Below, piece by piece: positions 1 through 8,222 of a stretch of DNA of 64,000 nt. Position 1 is the stretch's first letter. Every line of letters starts with the position of its first letter. Source of the stretch: Bacteroides intestinalis (GTDB lineage: Bacteria; Bacteroidota; Bacteroidia; Bacteroidales; Bacteroidaceae); contig NZ_QRZF01000001.1 of NCBI RefSeq assembly GCF_003464595.1, positions 1-64,000 of the forward strand, read 5' to 3'. The notes beneath the pieces were generated by a model that saw nothing but the letters and a program-made list of their open reading frames with translations, was not told the origin of the DNA and did no database searches. Both the position numbers and the translations under genes were made by a program.

Positions 1-424
1 CATCGCGATTTTTGTCCATTGTCTGCCTGTTTTTCGTCGAAAAGCCGGCATTTTTGCCCGGTTTTACATCATTGTCCGGGTACTTTTTGCCATTTTGCCC
101 ACTGTTTTCCGCAGTGTTTTCTTCTGCTTTTTGCGGTTCTGCAACGCATTTCGTATTGAGCTGCACAGGTGAAAAACAACTGTCGGTGACGGTGAACAAA
201 CCGAAATTCGTGACGATCTTCATCATATAAGGATAGGTAAAATTACGAGTGGCAAAAGGTTTCAGGTATTTCAGCTCCGCTTCCATATCAGGCAGCAGGC
301 TCAGTTTTTCCATTATGTACCAGTAGGCGCCGTAAGCCTTGCCGCCTTCCTGACGGAGCATGTTCTGGATGCGGGGATCATTGAAAGCCATAATCTCATG
401 TTTAAGGTAAAAGTGCTTATTCAT
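1..424 (-). CDS. DUF4373 (Lin1244/Lin1753-like N-terminal) protein, C-terminus outside window
   Basis: The reading frame opens at 424 with MNKHFYLKHEIMAFNDPRI and stays open to the left edge, so about 141 residues are visible and the 3' end is missing. The opening, with a short basic start followed by a 'DPRIQNMLRQEGGKAYGAYWYIMEKL' type segment (split here by the reader as NDPRIQNM and GGKAYGAYWYIMEKL), matches the DUF4373 domain common in Bacteroides phage- and plasmid-like accessory regions, where such proteins are often replication-initiator-like or of unknown role. After about residue 75 the visible sequence becomes polar and low in complexity, as expected for the linker after this domain. 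A promoter candidate lies just upstream at 468-499. Function is not known; the family assignment is from recognised sequence pattern. Confidence 0.75.
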   Translation of the reverse strand, partial: MNKHFYLKHEIMAFNDPRIQNMLRQEGGKAYGAYWYIMEKLSLLPDMEAELKYLKPFATRNFTYPYMMKIVTNFGLFTVTDSCFSPVQLNTKCVAEPQKAEENTAENSGQNGKKYPDNDVKPGKNAGFSTKNRQTMDKNRD

Positions 425-467
425 TTCTGCTTAATTCTGTTTTAAATAATTTATCTTTTTGACTCTG

Positions 468-499
468 CAAAGATCCGACATATATACCAATATACCAAA
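468..499 (-). promoter_or_regulatory. Bacteroides-type promoter of the DUF4373 gene
   Basis: On the minus strand TTTG (499-496) is followed after 20 bases by GATCTTTG (475-468), one mismatch from the TAnnTTTG -7 consensus. It lies about 45 bases before the start codon at 424. Seen directly; activity is inferred. Confidence 0.5.
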
Positions 500-561
500 A
501 ACGACTTTTCGCGAAAAAAGCCGTTTTTGCCCTATTTGAAAGTCAAAAAAAGAAGAAAATA

Positions 562-885
562 TCACTCCCTTGGATAAAGTTCAGAATATAGCTTATACAG
601 CTCATCTTCAATACTTTTGATATTCAACACATTACCACTACCGTCCGCATCCATGAAGTCTATAAGCAGATGTAAAGTATTAGCAAGCAAGCGGGCTCCA
701 TGCAGTCCTTCTCCCCCATTCCGGCTGACAAGCAGATGTACAAATGGAGTCAAGAAAAGTATACGCTCTTCATATTCCACACGTAAACAACTGTGACACT
801 GCGACAAACACTCCATTGCGCGATGCAATTCTTCACTCTCTTTCTCAAAAACAACATGAAAACCTCTCCCACGGAAAAGCTTCAC
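562..885 (-). CDS. Small hypothetical protein, start uncertain (GTG or frameshifted ATG)
   Basis: An open frame of 107 codons begins with GTG at 885 (read as MKLFRGRGFHV) and ends PRE at 562. It has no signal peptide or membrane segment, contains several Cys and His residues (SQCHSCLR near residues 28-35), and looks like a compact soluble protein. I do not recognise a family. The start is doubtful: an ATG at 911 opens a nine-codon frame through an A7 run that stops at 882; slipping back one base in the A7 joins it to this frame to give MAKKNPIEDVKLFRGRGF, a more natural N-terminus. A -7 promoter element at 963-970 sits correctly for a transcript starting before 911. Base composition resembles the neighbouring accessory gene. 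Confidence 0.55.
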   Translation of the reverse strand: MKLFRGRGFHVVFEKESEELHRAMECLSQCHSCLRVEYEERILFLTPFVHLLVSRNGGEGLHGARLLANTLHLLIDFMDADGSGNVLNIKSIEDELYKLYSELYPRE

Positions 886-911
886 ATCCTCAATAGGATT
901 TTTTTAGCCAT
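882..911 (-). other. A7 slippage site joining a 9-codon leader frame to the 562-885 gene
   Basis: The minus strand reads ATG GCT AAA AAA ATC CTA TTG AGG ATG TGA. The seven A bases at 905-899 allow a -1 shift, after which the frame continues AAT CCT ATT GAG GAT GTG AAG straight into the downstream gene. The zero-frame stop overlaps the GTG at 885. It could be programmed slippage, a phase-variable tract (eight A would restore the frame), or a one-base assembly error. Confidence 0.45.
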
Positions 912-962
912 AATTGTACTATTTGAAAATTGTTTATTTATAATATGATAACATATCGAATA

Positions 963-970
963 CAAAATTA
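963..970 (-). promoter_or_regulatory. -7 element (TAATTTTG) before the small hypothetical gene
   Basis: TAATTTTG on the minus strand fits TAnnTTTG. It would start a transcript near 956, about 45 bases before the ATG at 911. No clear -33 TTTG is visible, which lowers confidence. Confidence 0.4.
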
Positions 971-1066
971 GTAATACTTCACCGGAATATCGTAATTTCG
1001 CAGGATTTTATACTCAGTTTTTTCACCTTGCAAAATACCGACAATAAAAAAGGAAGAATAGATAAT

Positions 1067-1092
1067 AAGGTACGTGTATACGCACGAACCTT
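1067..1092. repeat. Imperfect inverted repeat in the 971-1210 gene-free stretch
   Basis: AAGGTACGTG and CACGAACCTT form 10-bp arms (one mismatch) around TATACG, followed on the plus strand by TTGTTTATAT. It may be a protein site or weak terminator. I see nothing else convincing in 971-1210; the short frame inside it has no start signals or codon pattern of a gene. Confidence 0.4.
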
Positions 1093-1210
1093 GTTTATAT
1101 AAATATTTAGAATAGGACAGTAGCAGATAGATCGTAATTTTATAGGATAAACATCCAAAAATGCTGTAAGCATATATAAAGAAAGAAAATTCTTAAAAAG
1201 AGTGTGTCAA

Positions 1211-1263
1211 AGTAAAAATCAAAAAACAAAGAGCCGCCACAGAACACCTTCCGGGCAGCTCTT
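1211..1263 (-). terminator. Rho-independent terminator of the efflux operon
   Basis: On the minus strand AAGAGCTGCC and GGCGGCTCTT form a 10-bp stem (one G-U) starting at 1263, followed by a T-rich tail (TTTGTTTTTTGATTTTT). It lies 45 bases after the stop of the TolC-like gene. Confidence 0.75.
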
Positions 1264-1308
1264 CTTTCATAGAAGTAATGTAACAGAAAGAGAGTATAAT
1301 ACAGAGAT

Positions 1309-2673
1309 TTAGTCTTGTCCTCCTCCCAATGCTTGGAACAGATTAATTAAGCTTTGTATTTCGGTAAAATGATTGGCAGTTTGCGACAGTTGCGCACTTA
1401 GCAAAGTCTGCCGGGCCGTAAGCACTTCCAGATAGGTGGTGTTACCATGCTCCATCAGCAAAGAAGTACTTTTCAGGGCAGTTTGCAGAGAAGCAACCTG
1501 TTTATCCAGCAGTAGTTTCTTCCCCTGGCTGGTCTGGTAAGCCGTCAAGGCATCGTTCACCTCACTGCCTGCATTGAGCAAACTCTGCTGGAAGCCAAGT
1601 GCAGCCTCTTCCTGCCGTGCACGGGCAATGCGGTATTGAGCCACAACCTGCCCCCGATTGAAAAGCGGCTGCGTCAATGAACCCACAGCAGATGCCAGAA
1701 ACTTGCCCGGATTGAGAATCATGCTTCCTGCCGAGTTCGTCCAACCGGCACTTCCACTTAAAGTAATGGAAGGATAGAAAGCGGAACGAGCCTGATTCGT
1801 ACCATAGAATGCTGCCTCGAGCGAACGTTCGGCGCTACGCACATCCGGTCGCCCGGAAAGCATCTGCACAGGAATACCTACCGAGAAGTCGGCGGGGAAT
1901 TGCTGCTGCTGCAAACTGCCACGTTCGTAGTGACGGGGTGTTTCGGCAAGCAGAAGGGCAAGACTGTTCTCGGTCTGGCTGATCTGCTTCAACAAGTCGA
2001 GCACAGAGCCTTGTACCTGATAGTAAGTAGCTTCCATCTGCGATACGGCCGATTCATTCGCCATTCCGGCGTTCATCAGGGCACGGGTGGATGCCACGGT
2101 TTCCTTCCATGCCTCTTCCGTCTGCCGGGAAATGGCGAGTTGCTCGTCCAGCATCAACAGCGTATAGTAAGTATTGGCTATTCCTGCAATCAATTGGGTA
2201 CGCACAGCCTGGCGGTAGTCTTGACTCTGGGCATACAATGCCTTGGACTGCTTCTTGGCATTGCGCATACGGCCGAAAACATCCAGCTCCCAACTGGCAG
2301 TAACGGGCAGCGAATAGGTCTGTGTAGCCTTATGCGTATCGAAGCTACTCACAGTGCCCTGCGGAGCAAGAGCAAAGGCAGGCAGGAAAGCAAGCTTGGC
2401 AGACATCAGCGTGGCCTGTGCCTCTTCTACGCGAAGCTCGGCAGACTGATAGTCGGTGTTATTCTGCAATCCCTGCTCGATGAGGGATTGCAAATGAGGA
2501 TCGGTAAAGAGCTCCCGCCAATCCATATTACCCAGACTGGCAGTGTCTTCGGTCACTACCTCCCCACCATAAAGCTGGTCGGGGACAGAAGTAACGGGCT
2601 CGTATTTGGTATAGATGCCACAACCGCTCAGCAGCAGGCCGGTGACAGCTAATGTGATGATTTGTTTTTTCAT
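1309..2673 (-). CDS. TolC/OprM-type outer membrane efflux lipoprotein (NodT family)
   Basis: 454 residues. The N-terminus MKKQIITLAVTGLLLSGC is a lipoprotein signal peptide with lipobox LLSGC, so the mature protein is probably acylated at Cys18. The body carries the two repeated outer-membrane-efflux (OEP) domains of about 190 residues each, including the family-typical segments DWRELFTDPHLQSLIEQGL near residue 55, ASWELDVFGRMRNAKK in the first half and LSGRPDVRSAERSLEAA before the second. In the tripartite pump it forms the trimeric outer-membrane duct that accepts substrates from the RND permease and adaptor encoded upstream. It is the last gene of the operon, 47 bases after the permease, and is followed by a terminator. 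Confidence 0.95.
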   Translation of the reverse strand: MKKQIITLAVTGLLLSGCGIYTKYEPVTSVPDQLYGGEVVTEDTASLGNMDWRELFTDPHLQSLIEQGLQNNTDYQSAELRVEEAQATLMSAKLAFLPAFALAPQGTVSSFDTHKATQTYSLPVTASWELDVFGRMRNAKKQSKALYAQSQDYRQAVRTQLIAGIANTYYTLLMLDEQLAISRQTEEAWKETVASTRALMNAGMANESAVSQMEATYYQVQGSVLDLLKQISQTENSLALLLAETPRHYERGSLQQQQFPADFSVGIPVQMLSGRPDVRSAERSLEAAFYGTNQARSAFYPSITLSGSAGWTNSAGSMILNPGKFLASAVGSLTQPLFNRGQVVAQYRIARARQEEAALGFQQSLLNAGSEVNDALTAYQTSQGKKLLLDKQVASLQTALKSTSLLMEHGNTTYLEVLTARQTLLSAQLSQTANHFTEIQSLINLFQALGGGQD

Positions 2674-2720
2674 TCTTCAGTATCTTTAATATGTTTCCGG
2701 GAATTGGAGGTCCCTTTCAT

Positions 2721-5700
2721 TTATTTACTATTTCGTTCAGCTTCACTCTTCTCCTTTTCAAGCAACACCTGCACGTCTGCTTCTTCTTCCATCGGCGGAC
2801 GGATTTTCTCCTGCAGGAACTCGAAGATGATGTAGAACACAGGTACCACGAAGAGCAGAGCCAGCGTTCCGACAAGCATACCGCCTACGACACCCGCACC
2901 CAGTGAACTGTTACCATTGGCACCTGCACCCGAGGAGAACATCAACGGAAGCATACCGAAGATCATCGTCAGTACCGTCATCAGGATAGGACGCAGACGG
3001 ACTTGTGCGGCAGAGTAAGCAGACTCCACAATACCCATACCTTTACGGCGACGCTCTATGGCATATTCCGTAATCAGGATAGCCGTCTTGGCCAGCAGAC
3101 CGATCAACATAATCACACCCGTTTGCAGGTAGATGTTGTTTTCAAGTCCGAGGAACTTGGCGAAGAGGAACGATCCCATCAATCCGAACGGAACGGAGAA
3201 GATAACGGCAAACGGTACCAGGAAACTCTCGTAAAGACATGCCAGAATCAGATAGATCAGGAATACACAAATGGCATAGATGAAAATCGTCTGTCCGCCA
3301 CCGGTACTTGCTTCTTCACGAGCCATACCTCCGTATTCATATCCGTAGCCCGTAGGCAGAACCTGTTCAGCCACTTCTTCGATAGCCTTTTGCACTTCAC
3401 CCGAAGAGTAACCTTCGGCAGGGTTCACATTGGCTGCAATGGAGCTGTAGAGGTTGAAACGGTTGGTAGTTTCCGGCCCCAACACTTTCTTCAGTGTCAC
3501 GAACTGGCTTACCGGAGCCATTTCTGCGCCATTGCGTACAAACATGTTGTCCAGTGACTGCTCGTCCAGGCGATACTCAGGTGAAGCCTGCATCATCACA
3601 CGATACACTTTACCAAACTGGTTATAGTTGGAAATGTATGCACCACCACAGTAGCTACCCAACGCATCGAGCACTGCACCCGGAGAAATTCCTGCACGCT
3701 TACATTTGGCTGCATCGACTTCTACCGATACCTGCGGGAAGTTAATGGCGTAAGCGGTATAAGCCATATCTACTTCGGGACGCTGGTTCAAAGCACCAAG
3801 GTAATCGATCACTGCCTGGTAGAACGTTGCCATATCGCCACCGGTCCGGTCCTGAAGGTTCAGCTCGATAGAGTTACCCATACCATAACCCGGAATCATA
3901 CCCGGCTGGAAACTGAATATCTGTGCTTCCTTGATACCGTAGAACTGCCCATTGAGGCGGGCAACCACTGCATCCGAACTATGATCTTTTCCTTTTCGCT
4001 CGCTCCAATCCTTCAGACGGATAATAATGGTACCGTAAGAAGTTCCCTGGCCGGATATAAGTCCATAGCCTGCTACGCGGGCATAATGTTCTATTTCGGG
4101 CGTATCCTGAAGAATACCTTCGAGCTTATCCATTACCTTCGTTGTTTCATCGAGCGTGCTTCCCGGAGAGATGCTGACGTTCACCATGATGACACCCTGG
4201 TCTTCCTGCGGAACAAGCCCTGTCTTAGTAGTACTCATCAGATAAACCAGCAATACAACAGCAGCTATCAATGAGGTCCACACCATCCAGCGGTGACGGA
4301 TGAAGTACATCACACCTTTCTTATATTTACCCAGCACGGCATTGAATGAAGCGTTGTAAGCTGCACGCACCCGGCCGTTGATACTCTTGGCGCTCTTGGT
4401 TCCGTCCGACGGGCGCATCATGATGGCACACAGAGCCGGGCACAACGTCAGAGCCGAAATCATAGAAATACCTACGGCAGTTGCCATCGTGATACCAAAC
4501 TGTGTATAGAACACACCGGAGGTTCCACCCATGAACGTCACAGGAATAAACACAGCCATGAACACACAGGTACAGGAAACGATAGCCATCGTTACATCTC
4601 CCATCGCATCTTTGGTAGCGAGGTAAGCCGATTTATATCCGGCATCGAACTTGGATTGCACCGCTTCCACCACCACAATGGCATCATCCACCACCGTACC
4701 GATGGCAAGCACCAATGCAAACAGCGTCAGGATGTTGAGACTGAATCCTGCAGCCACCAGGCAGGCAAATGTACCCACCAGCGACACGATGATGGATATG
4801 GACGGAATGAGCGTACTCTTGAGATCCTGCAAGAAGAAGTATACCACCAGGATAACCAAAAGGATAGCAATAATCAGTGTTTCCACCACATTATGGATAG
4901 AAGCGAAAAGGAAGTCGTTCGAGCTCATCATCGTGACGAATTCCGTTCCTTCCGGAAGGCTCTTTTCCATTTGCTTCATCTGGGCGGTGATTTCTTTATT
5001 CACCGCGGTTGCATTGGAACCTGCTGTCTGGAATACCATGTAGAGAACGGCAGGTTTACTGTCCATTTCACTACGGAAACTATAAGTCATCGTGCCCAGT
5101 TGCACATCGGCCACGTCTTTCAGGCGGAGTACAGAGCCGTCGCTCTGAGAACGGATCACCGTATTCTGAAATTCTTCCACGCTCTTCAACCGACCGCGGT
5201 ATTTCATGGTAAACTGGAACACATTCTTGGAACTTTCGCCCAACGAACCGGTAGGAGCTTCAATGTTCTGCTCGCCCAATACGGCAGTTATGTCCGAAGG
5301 AACCAGGCTGTATTGTGCCATCCGCTCCGGCTTCAGCCAGATACGCATACTATAGGTATCACCCAACTCCATAACGTCTCCTACCCCTTCGATACGTTTG
5401 ATCTGGGGAAGTACGTTAATATCCAGATAGTTGGCAAGGAAGGTCTGATCGTAACGTCCATCGTTGCAAACCATAGCACCGATCTGGAGGAAGCTGGTCT
5501 GACGTTTCTGCGTACTTACACCGATTTTGGTTACCTCGGCGGGCAGCAATCCCTGCGCCTTGGCTACACGGTTCTGTACATTTACCGCCGCCATATCGGG
5601 GTCGGTTCCTTGTTTGAAGTAAACCTGTATAATAGCCAGACCGGAATTGGAAGCTGTGGAGGTGATATACATCATATTCTCCACACCATTGATACTTTCT

Positions 5701-5900
5701 TCCAGCGGCATGATAACGCTGTTCATCACTGCCTCAGCATCGGCACCCGTATATTGGGCGCTTACATATACCGTAGGAGGCGCAATGTCCGGATACTGCT
5801 CTACCGGCAGCGTAAGGAGCGAAATAAGCCCTATGACCAGAATCAGCACGGAGATGGATATAGCCATCACCGGCCGCTTTATAAATATGTTTCCTTTCAT
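2721..5900 (-). CDS. RND multidrug efflux permease, HAE1/AcrB family
   Basis: 1059 residues, the normal size of AcrB-type pumps. The start MKGNIFIKRPVMAISISV is the typical cytoplasmic helix leading into TM1. Twelve membrane helices and two large periplasmic loops are recognisable. TM4 carries GTVVDDAIVVVE with the paired aspartates of the proton relay, and TM10 carries GLLAKTAILITEYA with the relay lysine, so it should be an active drug/proton antiporter. Other family segments include GVENMMYITSTA after the first porter region. It exports hydrophobic or amphipathic compounds from periplasm or inner leaflet through the partner duct. It follows the adaptor by 15 bases and precedes the outer membrane protein by 47, forming one operon. 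Confidence 0.97.
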   Translation of the reverse strand: MKGNIFIKRPVMAISISVLILVIGLISLLTLPVEQYPDIAPPTVYVSAQYTGADAEAVMNSVIMPLEESINGVENMMYITSTASNSGLAIIQVYFKQGTDPDMAAVNVQNRVAKAQGLLPAEVTKIGVSTQKRQTSFLQIGAMVCNDGRYDQTFLANYLDINVLPQIKRIEGVGDVMELGDTYSMRIWLKPERMAQYSLVPSDITAVLGEQNIEAPTGSLGESSKNVFQFTMKYRGRLKSVEEFQNTVIRSQSDGSVLRLKDVADVQLGTMTYSFRSEMDSKPAVLYMVFQTAGSNATAVNKEITAQMKQMEKSLPEGTEFVTMMSSNDFLFASIHNVVETLIIAILLVILVVYFFLQDLKSTLIPSISIIVSLVGTFACLVAAGFSLNILTLFALVLAIGTVVDDAIVVVEAVQSKFDAGYKSAYLATKDAMGDVTMAIVSCTCVFMAVFIPVTFMGGTSGVFYTQFGITMATAVGISMISALTLCPALCAIMMRPSDGTKSAKSINGRVRAAYNASFNAVLGKYKKGVMYFIRHRWMVWTSLIAAVVLLVYLMSTTKTGLVPQEDQGVIMVNVSISPGSTLDETTKVMDKLEGILQDTPEIEHYARVAGYGLISGQGTSYGTIIIRLKDWSERKGKDHSSDAVVARLNGQFYGIKEAQIFSFQPGMIPGYGMGNSIELNLQDRTGGDMATFYQAVIDYLGALNQRPEVDMAYTAYAINFPQVSVEVDAAKCKRAGISPGAVLDALGSYCGGAYISNYNQFGKVYRVMMQASPEYRLDEQSLDNMFVRNGAEMAPVSQFVTLKKVLGPETTNRFNLYSSIAANVNPAEGYSSGEVQKAIEEVAEQVLPTGYGYEYGGMAREEASTGGGQTIFIYAICVFLIYLILACLYESFLVPFAVIFSVPFGLMGSFLFAKFLGLENNIYLQTGVIMLIGLLAKTAILITEYAIERRRKGMGIVESAYSAAQVRLRPILMTVLTMIFGMLPLMFSSGAGANGNSSLGAGVVGGMLVGTLALLFVVPVFYIIFEFLQEKIRPPMEEEADVQVLLEKEKSEAERNSK

Positions 5901-5915
5901 AATTCAGTCTCCTTC

Positions 5916-7019
5916 TTATTTAACTTGTGTACCCTCACGCATCAACCCGGCACCTTCTGATACGATTTCATCACCGGGATTCAGTCCGCTCAGTACCACA
6001 TATTCGCGTCCGTCGCTGATGCCGGATACTGTGACCAGCGTAGAGACGGCTTTACCATCCACTACCTTATATACTACTACCTTATCCTGCATCTGCACAG
6101 TGGCTCCCTGCGGAATGGCAATGCAATCTTTATAAATGCTCGGTACCACTACCGTACCGGATGCTCCGCTATGAAGCAGGCGTGATTCATTAGGAAATAC
6201 TACACGCGCCATTACAGTACCTGTCTGGCGGTCGATAACTCCGCTGATGGATTCTATTATACCTTTCTTATTATATACCGAATTATCATTCAATACCAAT
6301 TCCACTTCCGGCATATTCTTCAATGCTTCGTCCATGCTACCGTACTGGCGGGTAAGAGCCAACAACTGATTTTCGTTCATGGAGAAATAGACATACATAT
6401 CCGAGTTATCACTAACCGTAGTCAACGGATAAGGTATGTTGGCACTAACCAATGCACCTGCACGATAGGGCAATGCACCCACCACTCCGTCACTGGGACT
6501 TTTCACTTCAGTATAGGAGAGGTTGTTGCGGGCATTTGTTTCCTGTGCTTCGGCCTGCGTCAATTGTGCTTTGGCGGTGAGGAATGTATTCTCAGCCGTT
6601 TTCAGGCTGAACTCTGAAACTACTTTTTGCGCATACAGTTCTTTGTTACTCTTGTAGGTGAGTTCGGCGGTAGCCATTGCAGCACGTGCAGCCTCTACGT
6701 TGGCGGTGGCAGTTTTGAGCGCAGCTCTGTACGGAATCTGATCGATAACGAAAAGTAATTGTCCGCGACGCACTGTCTGCCCTTCGGTTACACAAAGTTT
6801 TTCGATAGTACCCGATACCTGCGGATAGATGTCGATATCCTGCCGCCCGCGAATCGTAGCCGAATATGAGGTGGAAAGCTCCTTATCCGCCGCTTCTACT
6901 TTCATTGTTGCATAAGAAGGTTTCACTCCCGCATCTGTTGCCTGCTTGCAAGATGCCATCCACACTGTACAACCGACAATCCCTATCAGCCGTAACCATT
7001 TTTTGTTCACTGTAATCAT
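5916..7019 (-). CDS. RND efflux periplasmic adaptor (AcrA/MFP family)
   Basis: 367 residues. MITVNKKWLRLIGIVGC...MASCKQ is a lipoprotein signal (lipobox MASC), anchoring the protein to the inner membrane. It contains the biotinyl-lipoyl-like half-motifs (YPQVSGTIEKLCVTEGQ near residue 66 and YTEVKSPSDGVVGALPY near 170) flanking an alpha-helical hairpin rich in Ala, Glu and Gln, then the beta-barrel and membrane-proximal domains. It bridges the permease and TolC-like duct. It is the first gene of the operon; its promoter (-7 at 7054-7061) lies in the region shared with the divergent AraC-type regulator, which probably controls it. Confidence 0.95.
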   Translation of the reverse strand: MITVNKKWLRLIGIVGCTVWMASCKQATDAGVKPSYATMKVEAADKELSTSYSATIRGRQDIDIYPQVSGTIEKLCVTEGQTVRRGQLLFVIDQIPYRAALKTATANVEAARAAMATAELTYKSNKELYAQKVVSEFSLKTAENTFLTAKAQLTQAEAQETNARNNLSYTEVKSPSDGVVGALPYRAGALVSANIPYPLTTVSDNSDMYVYFSMNENQLLALTRQYGSMDEALKNMPEVELVLNDNSVYNKKGIIESISGVIDRQTGTVMARVVFPNESRLLHSGASGTVVVPSIYKDCIAIPQGATVQMQDKVVVYKVVDGKAVSTLVTVSGISDGREYVVLSGLNPGDEIVSEGAGLMREGTQVK

Positions 7020-7053
7020 ACTTTCTCTTAATTGTCATTTGTTAAAACTGGGA

Positions 7054-7061
7054 CAAATGTA
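7054..7061 (-). promoter_or_regulatory. -7 element of the efflux operon promoter
   Basis: TACATTTG on the minus strand is an exact TAnnTTTG match 35 bases before the adaptor start codon. A TTTG at -33 is not obvious, consistent with a regulated promoter that needs an activator. Confidence 0.65.
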
Positions 7062-7160
7062 GGAGAAAGGAACAAGGACATAGTGACCAATTTTCCCCCA
7101 AGAATGTTCTATTTTCGTTATTTACCATTTTTAAGGCTAACTAATTATCAATAAGCAACA

Positions 7161-7190
7161 TATAGGACAAAATTAAAGGCTTATAGGACA
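7161..7190. promoter_or_regulatory. Direct-repeat operator candidate for the AraC-type regulator
   Basis: TATAGGACA occurs at 7161-7169 and again at 7182-7190, a 21-base period, i.e. two helical turns, as is usual for AraC-family half-sites. A related AAGGACA lies at 7074-7080 just upstream of the efflux -7 element. Located between the divergent regulator and efflux operon. Confidence 0.5.
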
Positions 7191-7242
7191 TCCCGTTTTC
7201 CCCATAATTCACCAACTTTGCAAAAAGAAAAAAGGAAATAAT

Positions 7243-8151
7243 ATGGAAAAAGAGAACATTAAGACCGTTACCATTGAAGACTTTAAGAACAGTCAGCATA
7301 TTCTTGACTATTTAGACGATGACTTCGCGATAGTGAACAGTCTGGATGGAATACCTTATAGTAATGAGATAGTCAGACTGGAATGTTTTCTCATTGCCGT
7401 CTGCATAGAAGGGTGCATTCAACTGGACATCAATAATAAGACTTACCAGTTGCAACCGGGCGATTTACTGCTGGGTCTCCCTAATACCATTATCGGGCAT
7501 ACGATGATGAGTCCTAAATATAAGGTAAGGCTTGCAGGGTTCTCTACCCGTTTCCTGCAACGTATCCTCAAGGTAGAAAAGGACACGTGGGATACCGCCA
7601 TTCATATCCACAACAATCCGATAAAATCTATTAGCAGAGAGAATGATAACAGTATTTTTAAATACTACGGAGAGCTAATTATGGCAAAGATTAATGATGA
7701 GCCTCATTGTTACCACAAAGCAGTAGTACAACATCTGTTTTCTGCTCTTTTCTGCGAGATGCTGGGTTATCTCAACAAGGAAATTGCCGACTCAGAGAAA
7801 GCGTTTTCGAAAGAAGGCATCAAGCAAGCTGACCATATTCTACGGAAATTCATGGAATTACTGTCGAAAGATAATGGTATGCATCGTTCTGTGACTTACT
7901 TTGCCGATGCACTTTGCTATACGCCCAAGCATTTTTCAAAGGTCATTAAGCAAGCGTGCGGCAGGGCTCCACTGGACCTGATAAATGAGACTGCCATAGA
8001 GCACATCAAATACCGGCTGAAACATTCGGATAAATCCATCAAAGAAATTGCAGAAGAATTCAACTTCCCGAATCAATCTTTTTTCGGGAAGTATGTGAAG
8101 GGGCATTTGGGAACATCACCGATACGGTATAGGAGTGAGAGGGAAGGGTGA
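7243..8151 (+). CDS. AraC-family transcriptional regulator
   Basis: 302 residues. The N-terminal 170 residues resemble a cupin-like sensing domain (EGCIQLDINNKTYQLQPGDLLLG has the strand-turn pattern of such folds). The C-terminal 100 residues form the double helix-turn-helix: SVTYFADALCYTPKHFSKVIKQ is the first HTH and SIKEIAEEFNFPNQSFFGKYVK the second, ending in the family signature GTSPIRYR. No membrane segment. It is transcribed divergently from the RND efflux operon with 223 bases between starts, so it most likely senses a pump substrate and activates the operon; the 21-bp direct repeat at 7161-7190 is a plausible binding site. The inducer is unknown. Confidence 0.92.
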   Translation: MEKENIKTVTIEDFKNSQHILDYLDDDFAIVNSLDGIPYSNEIVRLECFLIAVCIEGCIQLDINNKTYQLQPGDLLLGLPNTIIGHTMMSPKYKVRLAGFSTRFLQRILKVEKDTWDTAIHIHNNPIKSISRENDNSIFKYYGELIMAKINDEPHCYHKAVVQHLFSALFCEMLGYLNKEIADSEKAFSKEGIKQADHILRKFMELLSKDNGMHRSVTYFADALCYTPKHFSKVIKQACGRAPLDLINETAIEHIKYRLKHSDKSIKEIAEEFNFPNQSFFGKYVKGHLGTSPIRYRSEREG

Positions 8152-8181
8152 GATTCCTATATAAATCCATTTGCCTACTTT

Positions 8182-8214
8182 ATTTGTTACTTATCTGAAC
8201 GATTAGTAACAAAT
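8182..8214 (+). repeat. Perfect 10-bp inverted repeat directly before the patatin gene
   Basis: ATTTGTTACT (8182-8191) and AGTAACAAAT (8205-8214) are exact inverted repeats around a 13-base spacer, ending eight bases before the ATG at 8223. It could be a dimeric repressor operator or an RNA hairpin controlling translation. No T-run follows, so it is a poor terminator for the AraC gene. Confidence 0.55.
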
Positions 8215-8222
8215 CACCAATT

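Noticed and set aside
979..1173. 64-codon minus-strand frame in the gap after the small hypothetical gene
   Set aside because: No promoter or ribosome site and atypical composition; the gap holds only an inverted repeat and terminator.
1900..2652. 250-codon plus-strand frame
   Set aside because: Antisense to the TolC-like gene, with no start signals.
4656..5960. 434-codon plus-strand frame opposite the RND permease
   Set aside because: It is the antisense shadow of a clear AcrB-type gene; the translation is rich in His and Arg without any domain pattern.
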